DNA of 13,565 nucleotides from Eubacteriales bacterium. Lineage in GTDB: Bacteria; Bacillota; Clostridia; Lachnospirales; Lachnospiraceae. The number at the start of each line of letters is the position of its first letter. Position 1 is the stretch's first letter. The DNA lies in the NCBI GenBank assembly GCA_030536565.1, contig JAUNPT010000055.1, positions 1 to 13,565 of the forward strand, written 5' to 3'. The position numbers and the translations under genes are program-made. The notes below the pieces were generated by a model. It was not told where the DNA came from. It saw only the letters and a list, made by a program, of their open reading frames with translations, and made no database searches. This document shows, piece after piece, positions 1 to 7,462 of the stretch.

Positions 1-513
1 CATTAAAGCAATAAGCCCTCTTGCTCCTGCAACCTCCGCAAGGAAACGGTATGTAGGCAGTCCCATTGACTGAAGTACACTATTTACAGGCCCGATATCA
101 GCAAAAATTGCATAAAACAGCATCGAAAATGCAGAAGCCATAATCAGGTTTGGCATATAAATCACAGTCTTAAAAAAGCCCTGACATTTTAATCTCAGCC
201 TTAAATCCGTAAACCAAGAAGCAAATAATAATGAAAAAATAATCTGTGGAATAAATCCCATCATCCAGATAATAAATGTATTCTTTAAATAAGTCCCCAA
301 TTCTCCATTAGAAAATATAGAAACATAATTTTCAAATCCAACAAATTTAGGCCCAACATGCTGCAGGCCAACCATATAATTTTCAAAAAAGCTGTTATAA
401 AATGTAGACAGCAATGGCAACAATGAAAAAATTATGTATACCAGAAAAAAAGGAAGAAGAAAAATATATCCCCATTTAGCATAGCTGACGTACTTAGACT
501 TTTTATTTTTCAT
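1..513 (-). CDS. Sugar ABC transporter permease, MalF/UgpA type (partial, N-terminal 171 aa)
   Basis: Inner-membrane subunit of a carbohydrate ABC importer (CUT1 family). The start lies in the window and the C-terminus runs off the left edge. A short basic N-terminus (MKNKKSKY) precedes a first membrane segment at about residues 14-34. A segment containing VGFENYVSIF (about 58-67) is typical of MalF/UgpA permeases. A second membrane segment follows at about 76-100, then YMPNLIMASAFSM (about 119-131), which starts another. The cytoplasmic EAA loop that contacts the ATPase should lie beyond the edge. An in-frame GTG at 519 is an alternative start: AGGAAGG at 529-535 is 9 nt from the GTG but 15 nt from the ATG, while AAAGG nearer the ATG suits it. 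The gene lies 112 bp downstream of the binding-protein gene on the same strand, separated by a hairpin. A second permease probably follows outside the window. Family assignment is firm; the cellobiose/cellodextrin substrate is inferred from neighbours. Confidence 0.9.
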   Translation of the reverse strand, partial: MKNKKSKYVSYAKWGYIFLLPFFLVYIIFSLLPLLSTFYNSFFENYMVGLQHVGPKFVGFENYVSIFSNGELGTYLKNTFIIWMMGFIPQIIFSLLFASWFTDLRLRLKCQGFFKTVIYMPNLIMASAFSMLFYAIFADIGPVNSVLQSMGLPTYRFLAEVAGARGLIALM

Positions 514-544
514 TTTCACCAGACCTTTCCTTCCTAAAATAAAT

Positions 545-597
545 GGGAGCCTGACAAGAATAATAGGTTAATGCCGACTGATTCTTGACCTGCTCCC
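545..597 (-). terminator. Intra-operon stem-loop between binding-protein and permease genes
   Basis: GGGAGC (545-550) pairs with GCTCCC (592-597), and CAAGAAT (555-561) pairs with ATTCTTG (581-587). A symmetric 4x4 internal loop separates the two stems and the terminal loop is 19 nt. On the minus-strand transcript the structure is followed by AUUUAUUUUAGG, which is U-rich but not a clean U-run. The position after a binding-protein gene and before its permease suggests a leaky terminator or an mRNA-stabilising stem that keeps binding-protein expression above that of the membrane subunits. The pairing is visible; the function is inferred. Confidence 0.6.
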
Positions 598-625
598 GCC
601 TAAACAAAATCTTTATTATATAGCT

Positions 626-1990
626 TTAGTGTGTAAGGTTTGGATACTTCTCTGTTGCTGCCTTATAGAAGTTCTCTAATGCCTTATCCTTAGTAACATT
701 TCCATCGAAGTAATCCTTCATTGCCTTCTGAAATTCTTCATTTAAGCCCTGATCATATGCTGACATATTCTTCATGCTGATCTTTGAAGCTGATTCAGCA
801 AATAATTTAATATGATTCTGTCCGCCAAGAAATGCTGATTTAAAATCACTGTTTGCAAGCTTATTCATACCAGATACGGTATTTGTGTAATCCTGTGTAT
901 CCTCAGTAATCTTTGTCATTGTTGCTGAATCACATGTCATTGTGTACATAATATCCTTAACGAGGTTTGCGTTATCTGTTCCAGCCGCTGCACAAATCCA
1001 TGTACCTCCCCAGTAATAGCTCTGAGGTCCTTTACATACTGCATAATCTCCATATATACCATTTCCGACTTCTTCTTTACCACCCTCTTTAACTGGTGTC
1101 TCAAGCGCATTTCCTAAAAGTGTAAAGTTAATGCCCCATGTTGAATAGAAGAAACCAAATACCTTACCCTTAGGGCCCTGGTCTGCTGCCCATGTTGTAT
1201 CCCAGAGTGCTGATTTATTATTGTAGCCCTTCTCTGTGTATGTCTTTGTCTGGTCAACCCACTTCATGATGTTTGGATCAATCTTAATCTTGTTGTCAGC
1301 ACCTACCCAAGGAGCTGATACATTGTTTGAAAATACTCTGTATGAATCATCATAACCTGAGAGCATCTTATAACCCTTAGCTGAAGCCTGAGCAGCAACA
1401 CTATCGAATTTATCCCATGTTGCAAGAGCTTCCTGAACCTTTACAGGGTCATCAGTTCCTAAAACATCTTTTGCGATTGAACGTCTGTAAGCAAACAGTC
1501 CAGGCGTTGCCTGCCATGTCACACCCTTTATAACACCCTTATCATTAGTTACAATTTCCTGTGTATATTTATACTGATCCTTAATGTCATCTTTTGAAAG
1601 ACCAACATCATTAATTACATCAAGAGTGTGATCGCTGTCTACATACTTTAACGCATAGTCAGCTTCTATAAGGAACATATCAATCTTATCATCATCTGCC
1701 GCATCTTTTTGCTTTAACAATGCCGCATCCAATGCATTCTGATATGCATTATTCTCATTCGGTGTAATCACAAAATTAACCTTAACATCAGATGGCAGTT
1801 TTCCAGATTTCTTAAAATATTCAAATCTGTCCTGAAACTCTGTATTCCAGCAGTAAATGTTTAAAACCTTTCCCTGCTTCTGTGGATCCTTCTCAACTGC
1901 CGAAGCCCCTCCATCTGACTTTCCACAGCCTGTAACGGTCATAACGACCATCATCACAACAAGTAATAAACTAGAAAACCTTCTTTTCAT
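626..1990 (-). CDS. Sugar ABC transporter substrate-binding lipoprotein
   Basis: Extracellular solute-binding lipoprotein (454 aa) that captures a sugar and delivers it to the MalF/MalG-type permeases encoded downstream. The N-terminus has basic residues (MKRR), a hydrophobic run and the lipobox VTGC, with the acylated cysteine at residue 22, followed by a Ser/Gly/Asp-rich linker. Length and general layout fit the family 1 solute-binding proteins of CUT1 importers. The start is well supported: AGGAGG at 1999-2004 lies 8 nt upstream of the ATG. It is the first transporter gene after the LacI-type regulator (100-bp gap) on the same strand, so it is probably cotranscribed from the regulator's promoter; no convincing separate promoter was found in the gap. 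The divergent genes encode cellobiose phosphorylase and beta-glucosidase, so cellobiose or short cellodextrins are the likely ligand. That specificity is inference. No ATPase gene is visible; such importers often share one encoded elsewhere. Confidence 0.9.
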   Translation of the reverse strand: MKRRFSSLLLVVMMVVMTVTGCGKSDGGASAVEKDPQKQGKVLNIYCWNTEFQDRFEYFKKSGKLPSDVKVNFVITPNENNAYQNALDAALLKQKDAADDDKIDMFLIEADYALKYVDSDHTLDVINDVGLSKDDIKDQYKYTQEIVTNDKGVIKGVTWQATPGLFAYRRSIAKDVLGTDDPVKVQEALATWDKFDSVAAQASAKGYKMLSGYDDSYRVFSNNVSAPWVGADNKIKIDPNIMKWVDQTKTYTEKGYNNKSALWDTTWAADQGPKGKVFGFFYSTWGINFTLLGNALETPVKEGGKEEVGNGIYGDYAVCKGPQSYYWGGTWICAAAGTDNANLVKDIMYTMTCDSATMTKITEDTQDYTNTVSGMNKLANSDFKSAFLGGQNHIKLFAESASKISMKNMSAYDQGLNEEFQKAMKDYFDGNVTKDKALENFYKAATEKYPNLTH

Positions 1991-2090
1991 AATCCTTACC
2001 TCCTAAATTATTATTTTTTACCCCATGTTCTCATCCGTTCTTATCTTAGTATTAAAATATATTCTCTGAAATGCGCTTAAAGCACCAGTT

Positions 2091-3098
2091 TTAACTAAGA
2101 GTGCGGACTGTTTCTCCCGGCAGAAGTTCTCCTTCCACCATAATCCTTTGTACAAATGTTGTCTTTGGCTTCTCAATTGCTGAAATCAGCTGTTGTGCCG
2201 CAAGCTTACCAATTTCCTTGGAATTCTGTTTAACTGTGGTAAGCTTAGGATTAAAAATCTGTGCCAGCTTAATACCATCATATCCGGCCATTGAAACATT
2301 CTCCGGTACTGACATTCCCATGTCTCGTACTGCATTAAGACCACCTGAATATGATAAATCATCTGGATAAATAATACAGGTCGGCGGTTCTTTTAAGCTC
2401 ATAAGCTCTTTTGTAATCTTTTCCGCCTTAGTAGCATTAAGATACTCTGATGCTCTTACATATTCATCTGGAACTTCTACGTTAAATTCTTCTAACGTGC
2501 GGTGAAATGAAGCAACTCTCTCTTTGGTTACCTCGGATTTTTTCTCTCCGTGAATAAAGGCAATCCTCTTATGTCCCTTATTCAATATGTAGAGGACTAA
2601 CTCTCTCATTCCCTTTACATTATCAGAACTAACAGATGTACAGTTATTAAAAATGTAATCAATAGTGACTGTTGGAAGACTCCTGTTAACCAGCTCAACC
2701 ACTTCAGGGTCATCAAAATCTGCACATGCTATAACTGCACCATCCAGATTACGATACTTGCAGTGTTCATAATAAGTCATCTTATTATTATGGGAATTAA
2801 TAAATGTAATATCATATCCTCTCTGCTCAGCCTCAACCTTCAAGCCATCAAGAACCTCAGAAAAATACTCATGAGTCAGTCCCGAATTTGCTTCATCCCG
2901 AAGAAGGATTCCTATATTATAGGATCTGTGAGTCTTAAGTGCCCTTGCTGCTGCATTAGGATGATACCCCATCTCATCAGCTGCCTGCTTTATCCTAAGC
3001 TTCGTATCCTCTCCGACATCGCTATGATTATTAAGTGCCTTACTGACCGTAGCCACTGAAACCTGACACCGGTCTGCGATATTTTTCATTGAAACCAT
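2091..3098 (-). CDS. LacI-family transcriptional regulator of the cellobiose locus
   Basis: DNA-binding regulator (335 aa). The N-terminal helix-turn-helix (about residues 4-25, NIADRCQVSVATVSKAL) is followed by the GYHPNAAARALKT hinge region (44-56) that inserts into the operator minor groove. A periplasmic-binding-protein-like sensor domain occupies about 60-335. The upstream ATG is preferred because AGGGG lies 9 nt before it; a second in-frame ATG (residue 4) would be 18 nt from that site. The gene is divergent from the phosphorylase gene and leads the transporter genes. A 15-bp operator-like sequence sits between its predicted promoter and start codon, and an identical copy overlaps the divergent promoter, so it probably represses itself and both arms. 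The inducer is probably cellobiose or a derivative, inferred from context only. Confidence 0.93.
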   Translation of the reverse strand: MVSMKNIADRCQVSVATVSKALNNHSDVGEDTKLRIKQAADEMGYHPNAAARALKTHRSYNIGILLRDEANSGLTHEYFSEVLDGLKVEAEQRGYDITFINSHNNKMTYYEHCKYRNLDGAVIACADFDDPEVVELVNRSLPTVTIDYIFNNCTSVSSDNVKGMRELVLYILNKGHKRIAFIHGEKKSEVTKERVASFHRTLEEFNVEVPDEYVRASEYLNATKAEKITKELMSLKEPPTCIIYPDDLSYSGGLNAVRDMGMSVPENVSMAGYDGIKLAQIFNPKLTTVKQNSKEIGKLAAQQLISAIEKPKTTFVQRIMVEGELLPGETVRTLS

Positions 3099-3131
3099 AG
3101 TCGTAATCCCCTTTTTGTGTCTTCTGCGTTA

Positions 3132-3146
3132 ACGTAATCGTTTTCG
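3132..3146. promoter_or_regulatory. LacI-type operator, copy 1
   Basis: ACGTAATCGTTTTCG, whose last 14 bases form an imperfect dyad around a central CG (CGTAATC/GTTTTCG, 5 of 7 positions symmetric). The central CG with A/T-rich flanks and outer CG is characteristic of LacI-family operators. It lies just downstream of the predicted -10 of the regulator gene, about at the transcription start, where bound repressor would block transcription. It also resembles a degenerate CcpA cre site, but the identical second copy and adjacent LacI gene favour local control. Confidence 0.7.
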
Positions 3147-3153
3147 TAAACTC

Positions 3154-3182
3154 AATATAACACTTAACCCAAATAAATGCAA
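3154..3182 (-). promoter_or_regulatory. Predicted sigma-A promoter for the LacI-type gene
   Basis: On the minus strand TTGCAT (3182-3177), a 17-bp spacer and TATATT (3159-3154). The -10 matches consensus at 5 of 6 positions; the -35 is weak beyond TTG. Predicted transcription would start near 3147, at the edge of operator copy 1, leaving a leader of about 50 nt. Confidence 0.55.
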
Positions 3183-3375
3183 CACTTTTTGCAAAATTAA
3201 TATTTTACCCAATAATTGTATGAATTTTTTATGCATTTATTACAAATGTAAATATAATTAACAATTCTTCTTGATTAATTCCAATTAATAAAATATACTC
3301 CAAGTATAATATTTTATTCTAATTTTTTCAAAAATAAACTATAATATTAAAGTAATCCTTCTGTTTTCGCCATTT

Positions 3376-3390
3376 ACGTAATCGTTTTCG
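3376..3390. promoter_or_regulatory. LacI-type operator, copy 2
   Basis: Identical in all 15 bases to the copy at 3132-3146. It overlaps the predicted -35 of the phosphorylase promoter, so bound repressor would exclude RNA polymerase. Extra TTTTCG half-sites flank it at 3364-3369 and 3395-3400. Confidence 0.7.
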
Positions 3391-3416
3391 CATATTTTCG
3401 TAAAAGATTTTATACT
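3387..3416 (+). promoter_or_regulatory. Predicted promoter for the GH94-GH1 operon
   Basis: TTCGCA (3387-3392, 4 of 6 to consensus), an 18-bp spacer and TATACT (3411-3416, 5 of 6). The -35 overlaps operator copy 2. The predicted start near 3423 leaves an untranslated leader of about 70 nt. The weak -35 fits a regulated promoter, but other AT-rich hexamers nearby could serve. Confidence 0.45.
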
Positions 3417-3495
3417 TTTAATTTAATTCTCTAACACTTTATAACAATCATTTAACTATTTCTAACAGTAAAAATTATGAAACGGGGATAACATT

Positions 3496-5931
3496 ATGAA
3501 ATATGGTTATTTTGACGACGAAAAAAAAGAATATGTCATATCGACGCCAGCCACACCTCTCCCTTGGATTAACTATCTGGGCTGCCAGTCCTTCTTTAGG
3601 CTTATAAGCAATACCGGAGGAGGTTACTGCTTCTATAAAGATGCAAAGCTGCTGCGCCTGACACGCTACAGATACAATAACGCCCCCCTCGATTCCAATG
3701 GACATTATTATTATATCCGTGAAAAAGACGGCACCATATGGAATCCTGGCTGGCAGCCAAGCCAGACAACTCTTGATGATTACGAATGCCGGCATGGTCT
3801 TGGCTATACTTCCTATAAGGGGGCGCTCAACAAGCTTCAAGCTGAAGTTACTGTCCTTGTACCTATAGGCGGCAGCTGCGAATTAACAAAGATAACATTA
3901 ACAAACAGCTCAGATACTGACAGAACTTTTTCACTTTACTCATATGTTGAGTTCTGTTTATGGAATGCAGTTGACGACGCAAACAACTTCCAGCGCAACT
4001 ACAATACAGGTGATGTCGAAGTTTATCCATCACGAATATATCACAAAACAGACTACAGAGAACGCCGCAGCCATTATGCTGTATACGCCTGCAGCAGCAG
4101 TTGTGATGGTTTTGATACAGACCGTGAATCCTTTCTTGGAACCTACGGAAGTCCAGCAGCTCCCAAAGCTGTAAAAGCAGGCACCTCACTTAATTCTATT
4201 GCCAGCGGCTGGGCCCCTGTCGGTGTATTTAGAAAAGATATTACACTTGCCCCACATGAGCAGATTTCCGTCTGTTTCCTATTAGGATTTGCTGAAAATC
4301 CCGAAGAAGACAAATGGGAGGCACCCGGAATAATCAATAAAGCTCCGGCTGATGCAATGATTAATGCCTATTTATCAGAAACAAAATTTGACTCGGCACT
4401 GGCTGAATTGAAGGCATACTGGAATGATTTATTGTCAACCTATACTGTCCAGACAAGTGACGATAAGCTTTGCCGCATGGTAAATATATGGAATCAGTAT
4501 CAATGTATGGTTACATTTAACATGTCGCGTTCAGCCTCGTACTATGAATCAGGAACCGGCCGCGGCATGGGCTTTAGAGACTCGTGTCAGGATTTACTTG
4601 GCTTTGTACATATGATTCCAGATGCAGCACGTGAGCGCATATTAGACATTGCCTCTACACAGTTTGAAAATGGCAGCGCATATCATCAGTACCAGCCTTT
4701 AACGAAACAGGGCAATTCTGATATTGGCAGCGGCTTTAATGATGACCCTCTGTGGTTAATTGCCGGAACAGCAGCCTATCTGAAAGAAACTAACGATTAT
4801 TCTATCTTAGATGAATCTGTTCCTTTTGACTGCAATCCTAATAACTGTGCACCTCTAATGGAGCACCTGCGACGTTCATTTGCATTTACAACCTCCAATC
4901 TTGGGCCGCACAAGCTTCCACTGATTGGCAGGGCCGACTGGAATGACTGCCTTAATCTTAACTGTTTTTCAAAAACGCCAGATGAAAGCTTCCAAACCAC
5001 AGGCCCCTCAGAGGGTCCTGTAGCAGAATCTGTATTCATTGCTGGTATGTACGTTAAATATGGCAAAGATTATGTTAATATATGCCGGCATCTTGGATTA
5101 AATGATGAAGCTGATGAAGCCGAAAAAAACATTGGTTCGATGATTACAGCTGTAGAATCAAAAGGCTGGGATGGGAACTGGTTTTTACGTGCCTACGATG
5201 CCTATGGAAACAAGGTTGGTTCTAACGAATGCGACGAAGGCAAAATATATATTGAACCTCAGGGCTTCTGTGTTATGGCCGGAATCGGACTTGACAATGG
5301 CATGGCAAAAAAGGCTCTTTCCTCTGTTGAAAGCCATCTTGACACAAAATATGGAATTGTACTTTTACAGCCAGCCTACTCAGAATATCATCTGGAATTA
5401 GGTGAAATCACCTCTTACCCTAAGGGCTACAAGGAAAACGCCGGAATATTCTGTCACAATAATCCCTGGATTTCTATTGCTGAAACAATTGTCGGGAACG
5501 GTAACCGGGCATTTGACATTTACAAAAAGACCTGTCCCGCATATCTTCAGGATATAAGTGATATTCACCGTACTGAGCCATATGTTTATTCTCAGATGAT
5601 TGCTGGAAAAGATGCTGCAAGATTCGGCGAAGCCAAAAACAGCTGGCTTACCGGAACTGCTGCATGGACATTTACAAATGTATCCCAATACATACTCGGC
5701 ATACGCCCGGAGTTTGACGGACTGTGCATTGACCCGTGCATTCCTGAAAATCTTACAAAGCTGCATATTACCCGGCGTTTTCGTGGTGCTGACTATGACA
5801 TAACCATTTTAAACCCATGCAAATCTCAGAAAGGTTTAAAATCAATGACTGTAAATGGTGAAGCCATCACTGGCAATATCATTTTCTTCAACCCTGATGT
5901 TAAAGAGTACAAAGTAGTTGCAACTATGTAA
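3496..5931 (+). CDS. cbp: Cellobiose phosphorylase (GH94, EC 2.4.1.20)
   Basis: Cytoplasmic enzyme (811 aa) that cleaves cellobiose with phosphate to alpha-glucose 1-phosphate and glucose, saving ATP compared with hydrolysis. Sequence and length closely match my memory of the Clostridium thermocellum enzyme (also 811 aa): MKxGxFDD start, NYLG, ECRHGLGYT, EFCLWNA, RMVNIWNQYQCMVTFNMSRS, the RADWNDCLNLNCFS block and KNSWLTGTAAW near the C-terminus. By family alignment the general-acid aspartate is D484 of DWND (481-484), and H654 (FCHNN) with T719-G720 (WLTG) belong to the phosphate site. The size argues against cellodextrin phosphorylase, which is usually longer. There is no signal peptide. The ribosome site CGGGGA is weak but well spaced (8 nt after GGGG). 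First gene of a plus-strand operon with the GH1 gene, divergent from the regulator and importer, with an operator at its promoter. Confidence 0.96.
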   Translation: MKYGYFDDEKKEYVISTPATPLPWINYLGCQSFFRLISNTGGGYCFYKDAKLLRLTRYRYNNAPLDSNGHYYYIREKDGTIWNPGWQPSQTTLDDYECRHGLGYTSYKGALNKLQAEVTVLVPIGGSCELTKITLTNSSDTDRTFSLYSYVEFCLWNAVDDANNFQRNYNTGDVEVYPSRIYHKTDYRERRSHYAVYACSSSCDGFDTDRESFLGTYGSPAAPKAVKAGTSLNSIASGWAPVGVFRKDITLAPHEQISVCFLLGFAENPEEDKWEAPGIINKAPADAMINAYLSETKFDSALAELKAYWNDLLSTYTVQTSDDKLCRMVNIWNQYQCMVTFNMSRSASYYESGTGRGMGFRDSCQDLLGFVHMIPDAARERILDIASTQFENGSAYHQYQPLTKQGNSDIGSGFNDDPLWLIAGTAAYLKETNDYSILDESVPFDCNPNNCAPLMEHLRRSFAFTTSNLGPHKLPLIGRADWNDCLNLNCFSKTPDESFQTTGPSEGPVAESVFIAGMYVKYGKDYVNICRHLGLNDEADEAEKNIGSMITAVESKGWDGNWFLRAYDAYGNKVGSNECDEGKIYIEPQGFCVMAGIGLDNGMAKKALSSVESHLDTKYGIVLLQPAYSEYHLELGEITSYPKGYKENAGIFCHNNPWISIAETIVGNGNRAFDIYKKTCPAYLQDISDIHRTEPYVYSQMIAGKDAARFGEAKNSWLTGTAAWTFTNVSQYILGIRPEFDGLCIDPCIPENLTKLHITRRFRGADYDITILNPCKSQKGLKSMTVNGEAITGNIIFFNPDVKEYKVVATM

Positions 5932-5976
5932 TTTATTGCTTTTAATTTATTTCCATTAATTTACGGAGGTCTTATA

Positions 5977-7362
5977 ATGGGTGATTTAAACATTTCAGAC
6001 TGGATAAAGAATTTCCCTGCCAATTTCAAATGGGGCGCAGCCTCCAGCTCTTACCAAATAGAAGGCGGCTATAACATAGACGGCAAAGGTGCCTCTATAT
6101 GGGACACCTTTTCCAACATATCAGGCAACACCAGCCGCAGCGAAACAGGCAATATTGCCTGTGACCATTACCACCATTTTAGGGAAGACATTGATTTAAT
6201 GCATAAGCTTGGAATTAATTCATATCGCTTTTCCATATCATGGCCGCGTATTTTTCCCGATGGCAGACCTGACCACATCAATTCCCCCGGTGTGAAATTC
6301 TATGATGATATTGTAGATTACTGCCATCAATTCGATATAGAACCAATCATTACCCTGTTCCACTGGGATCTTCCCCAAGTCCTTGAGGATCAGGGAGGTT
6401 GGTTTAACCCTCAAACTATACTATATTTTGAACGCTATGCCGCATGGGTAAGTCAACACTTTTCAAATCGTGTAACTTATTTCTGCACAATTAATGAGCC
6501 CCAGATTATCTCCAATCTCGGCTATCATCTTGGAATACACGCCCCCGGCAGGCACCTTGACAAGGAACGTACCATTACCCTGCTGCACCAGCTCGCTCTT
6601 GCTCACAGCAAAGCTGTTACTGCGATGCGTAATTCCGCCCAGCAAGACATTAAAATCGGCTTCGCCTCCACTGGCAGATTATGTTATCCGCATTGTCCTA
6701 AAGGCAATGCCCTCCCATTATCTTCTGATATCGAAGCTGCACGAAGTGCAGCGTTTACCACAAACGAAGATTCATGGACGTTCTGTCATCAGATATTCTG
6801 CGATGCTGCAATTCTGGGAAAAGCGCCCGATTTTTCTTCAATTGGAATTGCTCCATGGGACGACTGTGAAACATTATGCCCGGCAATAGACTTTTTAGGT
6901 TTAAACATATACAACGGAAGTGAAGTTACTGCCGATGCTTCCGGAAATCCACTTTTTACACCGCATTATACTGGTTTTCCGCGCACCGCGCTCAAATGGC
7001 CTGTAACTCCTGCTGTCATGAACTACGGACTTCAATTTATATATGACCGCTATCATCTGCCTATTTTCATATGCGAGAATGGATTATCCTGCAACGACGT
7101 GGTTTCCTTAGATGGCAAGGTTCATGATACAAACAGAATTGATTTTCTAAACCGTTATCTGATAGAACTTGGCAGGGCAATACAAGCTGGAGTTGACGTC
7201 AGAGGCTATATGCACTGGTCGTTTACTGATAATTTTGAATGGCACAGCGGTTATGACGAGCGCTTCGGACTTGTCTACATTGATTACCCGTCCCAGAAAC
7301 GTATACCTAAGGACTCTTTTTACTGGTATAAGAATTTGATTAGGGAATATAAGATGCTATGA
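5977..7362 (+). CDS. bglA: Beta-glucosidase or 6-phospho-beta-glucosidase family protein (GH1)
   Basis: Retaining glycosidase (461 aa, full family length) of (beta/alpha)8 fold. The N-terminal FKWGAASSSYQIEG carries Q27. H129-W130 lie in LFHWDLPQ. The acid/base E174 is in TINEP and the nucleophile E367 in CENG. The glycone-binding NFEW is at 419-422, where E421-W422 favours unphosphorylated glucosides, because 6-phospho-beta-glucosidases carry a different residue set in this loop. It lacks a signal peptide, so it acts in the cytoplasm on imported cellobiose, cellodextrins or other beta-glucosides. The ribosome site GGAGG (5965-5969) is 7 nt from the ATG. It follows the phosphorylase gene by 45 bp with no terminator between them, so they are probably cotranscribed. 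The pair provides hydrolytic and phosphorolytic routes for the same imported sugars. Exact substrate preference is not determined by sequence. Confidence 0.95.
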   Translation: MGDLNISDWIKNFPANFKWGAASSSYQIEGGYNIDGKGASIWDTFSNISGNTSRSETGNIACDHYHHFREDIDLMHKLGINSYRFSISWPRIFPDGRPDHINSPGVKFYDDIVDYCHQFDIEPIITLFHWDLPQVLEDQGGWFNPQTILYFERYAAWVSQHFSNRVTYFCTINEPQIISNLGYHLGIHAPGRHLDKERTITLLHQLALAHSKAVTAMRNSAQQDIKIGFASTGRLCYPHCPKGNALPLSSDIEAARSAAFTTNEDSWTFCHQIFCDAAILGKAPDFSSIGIAPWDDCETLCPAIDFLGLNIYNGSEVTADASGNPLFTPHYTGFPRTALKWPVTPAVMNYGLQFIYDRYHLPIFICENGLSCNDVVSLDGKVHDTNRIDFLNRYLIELGRAIQAGVDVRGYMHWSFTDNFEWHSGYDERFGLVYIDYPSQKRIPKDSFYWYKNLIREYKML

Positions 7363-7394
7363 TCTTTTTCCACGGTATTACAAAACCACATTTA

Positions 7395-7444
7395 AAAAAC
7401 AACGTATTTAACCTTAACAAGCTTAGGTTAAATACGTTGTTTTT
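7395..7444. terminator. Bidirectional intrinsic terminator between GH1 gene and proS
   Basis: A perfect 20-bp stem (7395-7414 with 7425-7444) and 10-nt loop (7415-7424). The outer three pairs are A-T, so each strand ends the stem in a T-run: GTTGTTTTTC on plus, GTTGTTTTTTAAA on minus. It lies 32 bp after the beta-glucosidase stop and 18 bp after the prolyl-tRNA synthetase stop, and serves both converging genes. Confidence 0.93.
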
Positions 7445-7462
7445 CTTATACGTCTTACATTC

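Larger units (their letters stand above)
3099..3495. promoter_or_regulatory. Divergent regulatory region between lacI-type gene and GH94 gene
   Basis: This 397-bp gap has no plausible gene and is strongly AT-rich, particularly at about 3190-3360. It contains the predicted minus-strand promoter for the LacI-type gene, the predicted plus-strand promoter for the phosphorylase gene, and two 15-bp operator copies 244 bp apart. A weak ribosome site (CGGGGA, 3483-3488) precedes the phosphorylase ATG. No riboswitch or other structured RNA was recognised in the long phosphorylase leader. Confidence 0.75.

Noticed and set aside
2051..2090. Terminator or separate promoter between the LacI-type and binding-protein genes
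   Set aside because: The possible stem around GCGCTTAAAGC is weak and has no U-run, and no -35/-10 pair of good quality was found.
3132..3146. CcpA catabolite-repression site
   Set aside because: It partly fits the cre consensus but misses several conserved positions; the exact duplication beside a local LacI gene is a better explanation. Not excluded.
3475..3840. 121-codon open frame antisense to the start of the GH94 gene
   Set aside because: It lies opposite a firmly identified gene, has no ribosome site, and its product resembles nothing recognisable. Similar antisense frames inside GH94, GH1, proS and the LacI gene were dismissed for the same reason.
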